This document shows, one piece after another, positions 42,731 to 50,552 of a stretch of 64,000 bases of DNA. The notes beneath the pieces were generated by a model that had not been told where the DNA came from, made no database searches, and saw only the letters and a list, made by a program, of their open reading frames with translations. Numbering within the stretch: position 1 is the stretch's first letter; each line of letters opens with the position of its first letter. A program made the translations under genes and the position numbers. The DNA comes from CAYOWQ01 sp964407695 (GTDB taxonomy: Bacteria > Planctomycetota > Phycisphaerae > Phycisphaerales > SM1A02): assembly GCA_964407695.1 (NCBI GenBank), contig CAYOWQ010000007.1, positions 124,001 through 188,000 of the forward strand, in the 5' to 3' direction.

Positions 42731-43279
42731 ATGTTCAGATCACAGAAACGATCGGTTTCAGAACAGACTCCCACGACAACGCCAACGGCAACGCCGGAGA
42801 CCAAGCCTGAGAATCCCCCCGGTACACATCCCGGTTCAAATCCCGGTTCCATTCCCGATTCTTCGCCGAAGAAGATGCCCGGCGATCCCCCTTCCACCAC
42901 GGCTACTCCCAAGCCTCCGTCGGCGTCTACGCGGGCGCCTGCACGGGACGTTGGCCGGGAATCGCGACCGATGCCGGACCACGATCCCGAAGACCTGACT
43001 GAAATCCTCAACGGCAAATCGCACAAGGGGGATGCTCGGCTGATTCGAGCGGTCATGAATACGAGTACGCCGGATCTTGATGAACGAACGAACAGCGAAT
43101 GGCCAATCGTCGATTCCCAGGAACCGCTCGGCGGCCTGACCGGCTTGGTTCGGGATTCCCGAATGAATGAAGCGAAAATTCCCGCGGGCAACAGCGGTTT
43201 CAATCGTGTTGCCAATGATCCGGTCAACCGGAATTCCGCCCTGCCTGCACCGCGCAGTCATCGGAAGCCCGGACTGTGA
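42731..43279 (+). CDS. Hypothetical Pro/Thr-rich protein
   Basis: A 182-aa protein with no known domain. Residues 12-75 are low complexity (TPTTTPTATPETKP; short PGSNPGSIPDS repeats). The C-terminal half is polar (LTEILNGKSHKGDARLIRAVMNTSTPDLDERTN). No ribosome-binding site is evident and the start is uncertain. It could be a real small accessory gene or a chance ORF. Confidence 0.4.
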   Translation: MFRSQKRSVSEQTPTTTPTATPETKPENPPGTHPGSNPGSIPDSSPKKMPGDPPSTTATPKPPSASTRAPARDVGRESRPMPDHDPEDLTEILNGKSHKGDARLIRAVMNTSTPDLDERTNSEWPIVDSQEPLGGLTGLVRDSRMNEAKIPAGNSGFNRVANDPVNRNSALPAPRSHRKPGL

Positions 43280-43364
43280 CCTGGACACCCGGTGTGCCGG
43301 TCGTCGGAGGGGCGACCGGCACACTGTATTCAAGGGCTCGACAGATCACACCAAGGACACCAGA

Positions 43365-43529
43365 GTGGGATTTCTCCTCATCAGCTTGATTGTGCTTCTG
43401 ATCATCGCCACCATTCCCCGGTGGCGCTACAGCCGCACCTGGGGGTATTCCATGAGCAATCTGATGGGAATGATCCTTCTCATCGTCGTTCTTGAGATCC
43501 TGTTGGGCTGCCTGCCGCTGAGGTTCTAA
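43365..43529 (+). CDS. DUF3309-type small membrane protein
   Basis: A 54-aa peptide made of two hydrophobic helices (LISLIVLLIIATIP and MGMILLIVVLEILLGCL) around the conserved RWRYSRTWGY box that defines DUF3309. It starts at GTG with AAGGA about 8 nt upstream. Members are tiny inner-membrane proteins of unknown role, frequent in stress-related regions. Confidence 0.75.
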   Translation: MGFLLISLIVLLIIATIPRWRYSRTWGYSMSNLMGMILLIVVLEILLGCLPLRF

Positions 43530-43589
43530 GGATGCGGAGTCATGTTTCGGCCGTGCACTCGTGGTGAGTTTCGTGTCACATCGCGGTTC

Positions 43590-43925
43590 ACAAATTCACC
43601 CGGGACGGTGCACGGAAAGTCCGGGAGGGTCGGTGCCGATGGAACCAGTGCAGCAGGCGAGGAGAGCAGGAGAAGAGGAAGGATCAGGGGCGGGCCACCC
43701 CTGCCACCCGCTAGCCCTGCCACCGGACGCGCGCGCCACCCACTGCGCTGCTCGGTCTCGCGAGGTTGCCCTCTGGATTCCCGCGTGCGCGGGAATGACG
43801 GCATCCACTCAGTCTCCCCCCCACTTTGTTTCTCAGTCTCTCAGTCTCTCCCCTTGACACCTTGACACCTTGACACCTTGACACCTTGACACCTTAGTCT
43901 CTCAGTCTCTCAGTCTCTCCATCCC
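43590..43925. repeat. Second composite repeat element
   Basis: It shares with 40540-41001 the box GGAACCAGTGCAGCAGGCGAGG, the dRS3-like palindrome (43777-43796) and CTCAGTCT and CTTGACAC octamer arrays (43801-43920). It shares with 36221-36270 the inverted block GGATCAGGGGCGGG...CCCCTGCCAC and the neighbouring AGAGCAGGAGAAGAGGA. No gene. Confidence 0.85.
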
Positions 43926-43957
43926 CGATCACCTTCTGAAAAAAGCAGCCTTTCCCT

Positions 43958-43985
43958 TTGACTTCCCCCAATCTGTGCCGATAAT
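43958..43985 (+). promoter_or_regulatory. Strong sigma70-type promoter
   Basis: -35 TTGACT (43958-43963), 16-nt spacer, -10 GATAAT (43980-43985); start expected near 43992. It resembles the promoter at 41845, sharing TTGACTTCCCC. Confidence 0.8.
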
Positions 43986-44104
43986 TCTCTCCGGATGCTC
44001 GAGCGTCCGAAGGGCCCCGATTAACGACGGGGCGTCAAGAACCCGGCGGCGGGAGTCACCCCCCGCGTCGGCTGGGAAGTCTCGATTCGAAAGGAGGTGG
44101 TCCA

Positions 44105-44143
44105 GTGATTTCGAGTGACCTTCTGAAAGGTATGCACACGTAA
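44105..44143 (+). CDS. 12-codon leader peptide candidate
   Basis: GTG start, peptide MISSDLLKGMHT, then TAA. GGAGG lies 7 nt before the start in an exceptionally long Shine-Dalgarno match. It is in the same frame as ftsK, but a stop codon and a terminator separate them. It may be a leader peptide for attenuation; a free-standing micropeptide is possible. Confidence 0.5.
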   Translation: MISSDLLKGMHT

Positions 44144-44206
44144 TTGCTGCGTCCGGATTCGACCGGACACGACTGCACCCGTGTGCAGCCATCAGTCGAT
44201 AGCGTG

Positions 44207-44243
44207 CCCGGCGGCCCGATACAGGCCGCCGGGTCTTTTTTTG
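44207..44243 (+). terminator. Intrinsic terminator between leader and ftsK
   Basis: A perfect 10-bp stem CCCGGCGGCC / GGCCGCCGGG with a 7-nt loop and TCTTTTTTT. It lies 84 nt upstream of the ftsK start. Confidence 0.93.
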
Positions 44244-44326
44244 GAAGTCCGGGGGGTCGGCCGCCGCAACCGGGGCTGGGAGACGGGCGACTGGAATTGG
44301 AGGCAGATTGTCCGCCGAATGGGGAA

Positions 44327-46873
44327 ATGGCCGATAACGGATGCATGTCGAAAGGATCGTCGCGGTCGTCGCGCGCCAAGGCCGGTTCCGATTCGCTGCC
44401 CGCTCCCAGCATGGTGAAGCGGGTGGTGTGGGTGATGGGTGCGGGAGCCTGGCTGTTTCTGCTGCTGTCATTTCTGACGTTCAACGTTGCCGATCCGCCG
44501 TCGCACATGGTGGCGGTTCAGCATTCGCCGGTTTCCAACTGGTGCGGGCCGGTGGGAGCGCTCATCGCGTGGCATGGCTACAAGGTGCTGGGACTGGCGG
44601 TGTGGGTGTTGCTGGCTGCGGTGGGCGGGTATCTGGTGGTGGTGCTTCGCGGCGGCGCGGTTGGGCACCCGGTGGTGAGAACGATGGGTGTGGTGATCGC
44701 TGCGCTGGGTGTGACGGGGCTGCATGCGCTGTGGCTGCCGACGCATGGGCCGATCACGGGGGCGGAGCCGGGATTGCTTTCGGCGTTTGTGGTGCAGGAA
44801 CTGACGATTCGGTTCAGTGCAGCCGGCGTGACGCTGTTGATGCTGGTCGCGATTCTGCTCGGCGCGGTGGTGGCGGTGGACTCGATGGTGACGGCTGCGC
44901 CGAGAGCGATCGGCAGCGGGTTCGGGTGGATCGCTGCGCTGGCGCGGATCGACTGGCTGGCGCCGGTGCGGCTATTGGCAGCCCTGCGGCATGTGAAATT
45001 GCCGTGGCGGCGGGTGCCGGTGGCCGCGGGGGGCCCGGGGGTTGGAGAAATTGAAGAGGCCAGCCCGCGGCGAAAGATGCGGTCCAAGCGAAGCGCGATG
45101 GAATCGATTGACCCCGATGCGGGCGGGCTGGGGGCGACCGAGGCGTTTGACCCGGAAGAGCATGCCGTCGAGGCGGAGGTAGAGACGAAGCCCGACGAGG
45201 ATGATCGGCCGCAGATGACCGAGGAACAGTTGCGGGCGAAGATCGCACGGCTTCCGCTGCGAATGACGGGACAGAGCCAGGCGGTGGCGCGCGATGAAGA
45301 TATTCCCCGTGAGCACACGGAGAACTTCGAGGGCTATCAGTTCCCGACGCTGGAATTGCTGGAGGACCCGGAGTCGAACTTCTCGAGCAAGATGGAGGCG
45401 TTTGTTCGTGAGCAGGCGAAGATCCTTGAGGAGAGCCTGCATACCTATGGAATTGACGGGGAGGTGACGGGGATTGAGTCGGGTCCGGTGGTGACGTTGT
45501 TTTCGGTGCAGTTGGCGCCGGGCACGCGGGTGGCGAAGGTGCAGGCGGTGTCGAGCGACCTGGCGCGGAGCCTGCAGGCGCAGAACATTCGCATCATTCC
45601 CAACGTGCCGGGGAAGACATCGATCGGGATCGAGGTGCCCAACCTTCAGAAGGAAAAGGTCAGGCTGAAGGAGTTGATGTCGGGCGGGCAGAGCCAGGGC
45701 ATGGTGCTGCCGATGTTCCTCGGCAAGGATGCGTCGGGCGAGCCGCTGGTTTCGGACCTGGCGCGGATGCCGCACATGCTGATCGCGGGCACGACGGGGT
45801 CGGGCAAGAGCGTGTGCATGAACACGATCATCATGTCGTGGCTCTACACCAAGCGTCCGGATGAGCTGAAGCTGGTGCTGGTGGACCCGAAGATGGTGGA
45901 GATGAGCCAGTTTGCCGAGGTGCCGCACCTGATGTGTCCGGTGGTGACGGAGATGGGCAAGGCGGCGGCGATTCTGGAGTGGGCGGTGAACAAGATGGAG
46001 GAGCGGTACGAGCTGCTGAAGGAAGCGTCGGTGCGGGACATCGGTTCCTACAACGCGCTTTCTGAGGACGAGCTGTATGAGCGCTTCGAGCCGGAAAACG
46101 ATGTGGAACGGGCGAAGATTCCCAAGAAGCTGCCCTACATGGTGTTCATCATCGATGAGTTGGCCGACCTCATCATGACGCACAAGGAAGTGGAGCAGTC
46201 GATCGTGCGCATCGCGCAGAAGGCCCGCGCGGTCGGCATTCACCTGATCCTGGCGACGCAGCGGCCGCAGGCGAACGTGGTGACGGGATTGATCAAGAGC
46301 AACATGCCGTGCCGGGTGTCGTTCAAGGTGGCGAGCGGGATGGACAGCCGGATCGTGCTGGACTCGAAGGGCGCGGAGCTGTTGCTGGGTCAGGGGGACA
46401 TGCTGTTCCTGACGCCGCATACCTCGGAGCTGAGGCGGGCGCAGGGCACGCTGGTGACCGACGGCGAGATTCGCAGGGTGGTGAAGTTCATGAAGGGCGT
46501 GGCCGGGCCGACGTTTGAGCGCAGCCTGCTGGCCATTCGCTCGGCGAGCGATGAACAGGGGGATGATGGCTCCGGCCTTGATGCATCGGAACGCGATCCG
46601 CTCTTTGATTCCGCGGTGGAGATCATGATCGAGACCGGCCGCGGAAGCGTGTCATTGCTGCAGCGGCGGCTGGCGATCGGCTACAGCCGGGCTTCGCGGC
46701 TGGTGGACCAGATGGGTCTGGCGGGAATCCTCGGCGAGCACAAGGGATCGGTGGCCCGCGAAGTGATCATCACCATGGAAGACTGGCAGCGCATGAAAGC
46801 GATGGAGGAGCAGGAAGCGAAGGCGGGAACAATCTTCGAGACCTCCGAAGACGCCTCGATGACGCAGGAATGA
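44327..46873 (+). CDS. ftsK: DNA translocase FtsK/SpoIIIE
   Basis: An 848-aa inner-membrane DNA pump for chromosome segregation at division. There are four N-terminal helices (such as VVWVMGAGAWLFLLLSFLTF and VTLLMLVAILLGAVVAVDSMV) and a short linker rather than the long one of E. coli. The motor domain shows Walker A GTTGSGKS and Walker B MVFIIDELADL. A C-terminal gamma winged helix (DPLFDSAVEIMIETGRGSVSLLQRRLAIGYSRASRLVDQM) reads polar DNA sequences. The start is uncertain: ATG 44327 or 44345, neither with a strong ribosome-binding site. A terminator lies upstream, so either read-through or another promoter drives it. Confidence 0.95.
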   Translation: MADNGCMSKGSSRSSRAKAGSDSLPAPSMVKRVVWVMGAGAWLFLLLSFLTFNVADPPSHMVAVQHSPVSNWCGPVGALIAWHGYKVLGLAVWVLLAAVGGYLVVVLRGGAVGHPVVRTMGVVIAALGVTGLHALWLPTHGPITGAEPGLLSAFVVQELTIRFSAAGVTLLMLVAILLGAVVAVDSMVTAAPRAIGSGFGWIAALARIDWLAPVRLLAALRHVKLPWRRVPVAAGGPGVGEIEEASPRRKMRSKRSAMESIDPDAGGLGATEAFDPEEHAVEAEVETKPDEDDRPQMTEEQLRAKIARLPLRMTGQSQAVARDEDIPREHTENFEGYQFPTLELLEDPESNFSSKMEAFVREQAKILEESLHTYGIDGEVTGIESGPVVTLFSVQLAPGTRVAKVQAVSSDLARSLQAQNIRIIPNVPGKTSIGIEVPNLQKEKVRLKELMSGGQSQGMVLPMFLGKDASGEPLVSDLARMPHMLIAGTTGSGKSVCMNTIIMSWLYTKRPDELKLVLVDPKMVEMSQFAEVPHLMCPVVTEMGKAAAILEWAVNKMEERYELLKEASVRDIGSYNALSEDELYERFEPENDVERAKIPKKLPYMVFIIDELADLIMTHKEVEQSIVRIAQKARAVGIHLILATQRPQANVVTGLIKSNMPCRVSFKVASGMDSRIVLDSKGAELLLGQGDMLFLTPHTSELRRAQGTLVTDGEIRRVVKFMKGVAGPTFERSLLAIRSASDEQGDDGSGLDASERDPLFDSAVEIMIETGRGSVSLLQRRLAIGYSRASRLVDQMGLAGILGEHKGSVAREVIITMEDWQRMKAMEEQEAKAGTIFETSEDASMTQE

Positions 46874-46912
46874 CTCAACCGCGTCAGCGCCTTCGCGGTG
46901 CCTGTTGCCACG

Positions 46913-47515
46913 ATGACCCTGAAAACTGACTCGCCGCTCGGGCACCTGCCAACGCTGCTTACGCCGAACCTTTCGATCCGGTGGCTGACCGAGAACGACG
47001 CCCCGTCGCTGTTGCGAATTTTCGGTGACCCTGCGGTAACGCGGTACTGGATCCACGGACCCTTTGCAGGGCTGGCCGACGCGCAACGGCTGGTTCAGGA
47101 CATTCACGACCTCCATCAGGAGCGAAAGCTTTTTGAATGGGGCCTCGAACACCGCGCTTCGGGGGAGATCATTGGTACCTGCACACTCGCGGCCATCGAC
47201 TGGGACCACCACCGGGCCGAGCTGGGATTTGCGTTGCGACGCGATCATTGGGGACGAGGCCACATGCTGGAAGCGTTGCCGGTGCTGATTGACTATGCCT
47301 TCGGGAGCTCGGCGGAACAGTTGAATCTTCGGCGACTGATGGCCGACATCGATCCACGGAATCAGGCGAGCATCCGCCTGGTTCAACGTCTCGGCTTTCA
47401 GCGGGAGGGATGTTTTCGGGCCCACTATGAGCTGAGCGGCGAGATTCAGGATGCACTGGTGTTCGGTCTGCTGCGGGAGGAGTGGCGAAGTGCAGTGAAC
47501 CGCGATTCGGGCTGA
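46913..47515 (+). CDS. GNAT-family acetyltransferase (RimJ/RimL-like)
   Basis: A 200-aa N-acetyltransferase. It shows LSIRWLTENDAPSLLRIFGDPAVTRYW at the N-terminus, the acetyl-CoA segment ELGFALRRDHWGRGHMLEAL, and DPRNQASIRLVQRLGFQREG. It is close to ribosomal-protein alanine acetyltransferases, though the substrate cannot be told. It starts 39 nt after ftsK (an alternative GTG lies at 46898) and converges with the threonine aldolase gene. Confidence 0.88.
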   Translation: MTLKTDSPLGHLPTLLTPNLSIRWLTENDAPSLLRIFGDPAVTRYWIHGPFAGLADAQRLVQDIHDLHQERKLFEWGLEHRASGEIIGTCTLAAIDWDHHRAELGFALRRDHWGRGHMLEALPVLIDYAFGSSAEQLNLRRLMADIDPRNQASIRLVQRLGFQREGCFRAHYELSGEIQDALVFGLLREEWRSAVNRDSG

Positions 47516-48583
47516 TCACCCGATGATGCCCTCAAGAACGCTCCCTCGAATGCGACCCACAACATCGCCGATGATTCGAATCGCATCGTCGATCATGGTG
47601 GCTGACACATCGAGATGCGTCACCATTCGAACGCGGCCGGGACCCATCGAGAACGCAAGGACACCTTGTTCGCCGAGTCGCTGACAGAAATCGTCCGCGG
47701 TGCCAAGCGAGGGATCGACATGGAAGAACACCATGTTGGTTTCGACTTCTTCTGTTTTGATTGTTAGCAGCGGAATGCGGGCGATGCCTTCGGCGAGCCG
47801 TTTGGCGTTGCGATGGTCGTCGGCGAGCCGGGCGACGTGGTGATCCAAGGCATAGATCGCCGCCCCGGCGAGCAGGCCCGTCTGCCGCATGGTTCCGCCA
47901 AACATCTTGCGGAAGCGGCGGGCTCGCTTCACGAACGATTCCGAGCCCGACAGGATTGAGCCTGCGGGAGTTCCAAGCCCCTTTGAGAAACACATGGAGA
48001 CGCTGTCGACGTGCTGAGTAAAGACCGTGGGCTCAACCGAGAGGGCCGTGCACGCGTTCATCAGCCGGGCGCCGTCGAGGTGAACCTTGAGATTGCAGTG
48101 GCGCCCCATTGCGGCCGTGGCACGGAACTTCTCCAGCGGCCAGACGCTGCCGCCGCCTCGATTGTGGGTGTTTTCGAGGATCAGGAGGCGGCTGATCGGC
48201 TCGTGTTCGTCGTGGAGGCGAATGGCGCGACGGACATCCTCCGGCGTGAATTGGCCCCGCGGGCCATGCAGGGTCTTGATCATGCAGCCGGAAATGGCCG
48301 CGGGCGCGCCGGTTTCATAGTGAATGATGTGGCTGTCTTCATGGGCGATGATCTCGTCGCCGTGGTCGCACCATGATCGGATGGCCAGTTGATTGGCCAT
48401 GGTGCCGCTGGGTGTAAAGCACGCCGCCTCCATGCCGAACATGGCCGCACAGCGCTCCTCCAGGGACTTGACCGTGGGGTCATCGCCGAGCACATCGTCG
48501 CCCAGCGGGGCGGCCATCATGGCCTGCAGCATGGCGGGTGTCGGCCGCGTGACGGTGTCGGATCGGAGGTCAATCGGGTTCAC
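47516..48583 (-). CDS. Low-specificity L-threonine aldolase
   Basis: A 355-aa PLP enzyme cleaving threonine/allo-threonine to glycine and acetaldehyde. It begins IDLRSDTVTRPTPAMLQAM, as is typical of the family, has LGDDVLGDDPTV, HEDSHIIHYETGAPA, and LDGARLMNA, and carries the PLP lysine in CFSKGLGTPAGS. The start is taken at GTG 48583 because homologous sequence begins there; no Met fits and no ribosome-binding site is seen. The stop is adjacent to that of the convergent acetyltransferase gene. Confidence 0.9.
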   Translation of the reverse strand: MNPIDLRSDTVTRPTPAMLQAMMAAPLGDDVLGDDPTVKSLEERCAAMFGMEAACFTPSGTMANQLAIRSWCDHGDEIIAHEDSHIIHYETGAPAAISGCMIKTLHGPRGQFTPEDVRRAIRLHDEHEPISRLLILENTHNRGGGSVWPLEKFRATAAMGRHCNLKVHLDGARLMNACTALSVEPTVFTQHVDSVSMCFSKGLGTPAGSILSGSESFVKRARRFRKMFGGTMRQTGLLAGAAIYALDHHVARLADDHRNAKRLAEGIARIPLLTIKTEEVETNMVFFHVDPSLGTADDFCQRLGEQGVLAFSMGPGRVRMVTHLDVSATMIDDAIRIIGDVVGRIRGSVLEGIIG

Positions 48584-48645
48584 ATCGGGAGTATACGAAC
48601 GCGCCGAACCCCCGAGTCGGCCTATTCTCTGAGCGTATACCCGCC

Positions 48646-49830
48646 GTGCAGCTTCCCATCGCCGAACCCTGTCGATCGATTCTTGATGCCCGGCCCGCGC
48701 CGGGGCGGGCGGCATCGCTCTACCTGCACATCCCGTTCTGTTTTCACAAGTGCCACTACTGCGACTTCTACAGCCTGGTGGATGACGACTCGCGGCATGA
48801 AGTGTTCGTCGATCGACTCGTGGAGGAGATCGAAGCGTCGAAGAGCTTCTTTGCTCCGAACATCGACACTGTTTTTGTTGGTGGCGGGACGCCCACGCTG
48901 CTTTCTCCCCCGCTCTGGAAGCGTCTGCTCGCTGCGCTTCATGCCATTCCCGGCTGGAACGACGGGCCGGGGGAATTCACTGTGGAAGCCAATCCTGAGA
49001 CGGTGACCGATGAGCTGGCCGCGACGCTCTGCCAAGGCGGTGTTAGCCGGGTGAGCATCGGCTGCCAGTCATTCAACCTCGCGCACCTCAAGACCCTCGA
49101 GCGCTGGCATGATCCGGAGAATGTCGCACGATCGGTGAGCATTCTTCGCCGCAACGGAATCGACAACCTCAACCTCGACCTGATTTTCGCCATTCCCGGG
49201 CAGACGGTGGAGGACTGGATTGAAGACCTGCATCAGGCCATCGCCCTGCAGCCGACTCATCTCAGTTGCTATGGCCTTACCTATGAAACGAATACCCCGC
49301 TGCACGTGCGAATGAGGGCGGGTTCCATCCAGCCCGTGGATGATGCGGCGGAGGCGGACATGTATGAAGCGACGATGGAGAATCTCGCCGCTGCGGGGTT
49401 TGTGCAGTATGAGATCAGCAACTGGTCGCGGCCGAATTTGCCCTGCCGCCACAATCTCACTTACTGGACCAACGGCAACTGGTGGGCGCTGGGACCTTCC
49501 GCCTCTGGGCATGTGGACGGACTGCGATGGAAGAACGTGCCACGAATCGGTTCCTATCTCGACCAACGGCCATTACCGCCGGTCACCGACGTCGAACGCC
49601 TTGATGCCAACGGCGTGGTCGGTGAGCGCTTCATGCTCGGCCTTCGATTGAATTGCGGAATCCCGTTGAGACAGGTTGAGGCCATGCTTGCCGGCTCATC
49701 GACTGCCGATCGGCGACTCGCGATTGATCGATTTGTCAACGAGGGACTCATTGAACGCACCGAAGAATCGCTGCGCCTCACCCACCGCGGCCGATTACTC
49801 GCCAATGACGTCCTGAGCGAACTGATTTAG
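48646..49830 (+). CDS. hemW: HemW-like radical SAM protein (coproporphyrinogen-III-oxidase homologue)
   Basis: A 394-aa radical SAM protein. The cluster motif is YLHIPFCFHKCHYCDFYS (CX3CX2C), with DTVFVGGGTPTLL and VSIGCQSFN as expected. Phe follows the third Cys, as in HemW haem chaperones, where HemN has an extra Cys. The C-terminal HemN-type domain (DANGVVGERFMLGLRLNCGI...EGLIERTEESLRLTHRGRLL) is complete. GTG start, divergent from the threonine aldolase gene. Confidence 0.88.
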   Translation: MQLPIAEPCRSILDARPAPGRAASLYLHIPFCFHKCHYCDFYSLVDDDSRHEVFVDRLVEEIEASKSFFAPNIDTVFVGGGTPTLLSPPLWKRLLAALHAIPGWNDGPGEFTVEANPETVTDELAATLCQGGVSRVSIGCQSFNLAHLKTLERWHDPENVARSVSILRRNGIDNLNLDLIFAIPGQTVEDWIEDLHQAIALQPTHLSCYGLTYETNTPLHVRMRAGSIQPVDDAAEADMYEATMENLAAAGFVQYEISNWSRPNLPCRHNLTYWTNGNWWALGPSASGHVDGLRWKNVPRIGSYLDQRPLPPVTDVERLDANGVVGERFMLGLRLNCGIPLRQVEAMLAGSSTADRRLAIDRFVNEGLIERTEESLRLTHRGRLLANDVLSELI

Positions 49831-50552
49831 GCGGATGTCGCGTTGTCTGCCGGTCTTTTCGGGCGCAACAACCCCGCTCCGCCAAGGATCAGGAACACAC
49901 CTATCACGATGAACACGATGTTGCCGTTGTCGATCGCAATGGAATCCGGCCGTGCCCGGCTCAGCGCCACAACGCTGAACACGATGCCTCCGGTCACCAT
50001 CAATCCGCCCCAGAAGGATCGAGAATTTCCCCGCGTGCGCGGCGAGAGACTTGCCTCCGTCACACCCAGTTCATCATCTGCGATCCAATGAAATTCCAGC
50101 TCGCAGTTCGGGCATTGTGGATCGCGCAACGGATCAAGCGACGTACGACATCGCGGACATATCGGTTCCGCCCGGGCCACCAAGGGCCGTGCCACCTCCT
50201 CGCCCATCTTGGCCGCGAGGTCGCGTACCAGTCGGTCGTGCGCCACCGGCACAAAGAGAAGGTTCCGCGGGCCGGATTCGGGCAATCCAAGAAGCAACGG
50301 GAGCGATCCCACCTGAGGCGGAACGCTGTAGAGCCTCGTCGGCACGCCGAGATCCTGAAGTCGATCATCGAGCGCTTCCAGGGGCCCCATCGACTCATCA
50401 TGCTTTACCACGATATACAGCGTGGCCCCGCACTCCGGACAGTATTCGACACTGGTACCGCGCAGGTCGTAGCGGCAGGACTCGCACCTGGCGGGATATT
50501 GAATCCGAAACACCTGGCCAGCGGAGTCATCTTGTGGATCGGAGGTTGACAT
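49827..50552 (-). CDS. Membrane protein with two zinc ribbons
   Basis: A 241-aa protein. The N-terminal ribbon is CESCRYDLRGTSVEYCPECG and the second ribbon is CPRCRTSLDPLRDPQCPNC. A putative signal-transducer-type DUF2007-like middle is followed by two C-terminal helices (FWGGLMVTGGIVFSVVAL and NIVFIVIGVFLILGGAGLL). Its ATG overlaps the leuS stop (TGATG), so it is translated together with LeuRS. Function unknown; such proteins are common in planctomycetes. Confidence 0.7.
   Translation of the reverse strand: MSTSDPQDDSAGQVFRIQYPARCESCRYDLRGTSVEYCPECGATLYIVVKHDESMGPLEALDDRLQDLGVPTRLYSVPPQVGSLPLLLGLPESGPRNLLFVPVAHDRLVRDLAAKMGEEVARPLVARAEPICPRCRTSLDPLRDPQCPNCELEFHWIADDELGVTEASLSPRTRGNSRSFWGGLMVTGGIVFSVVALSRARPDSIAIDNGNIVFIVIGVFLILGGAGLLRPKRPADNATSA

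Larger units (their letters stand above)
43992..44243 (+). ncRNA. Structured 250-nt transcript with a 12-codon ORF, ending at a terminator before ftsK
   Basis: It is delimited by the 43958 promoter and the 44207 terminator. Hairpins: GGATGC-TCGA-GCGTCC (43993-44008), GCCCCG/CGGGGC (44014-44033), a G/C-rich stem about 44043-44074, GTCCGG/CCGGAC (44151-44168), CTGCAC/GTGCAG (44173-44188), and the terminator stem. In the centre is AAAGGAGGTGGTCCAG (44090-44105), complementary over 16 nt (one G-U) to the usual 16S rRNA 3' end. It leads into a 12-codon ORF (44105-44143). AGGAGGT can also pair with ACCTTCT inside that ORF, so the site could be switchable. I recognise no known RNA family. Confidence 0.6.

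Noticed and set aside
44144..44326. N-terminal extension of FtsK starting right after the 12-codon ORF
   Set aside because: It would begin at TTG and cross a perfect intrinsic terminator; the sequence has no FtsK similarity before residue 1 of the chosen start.
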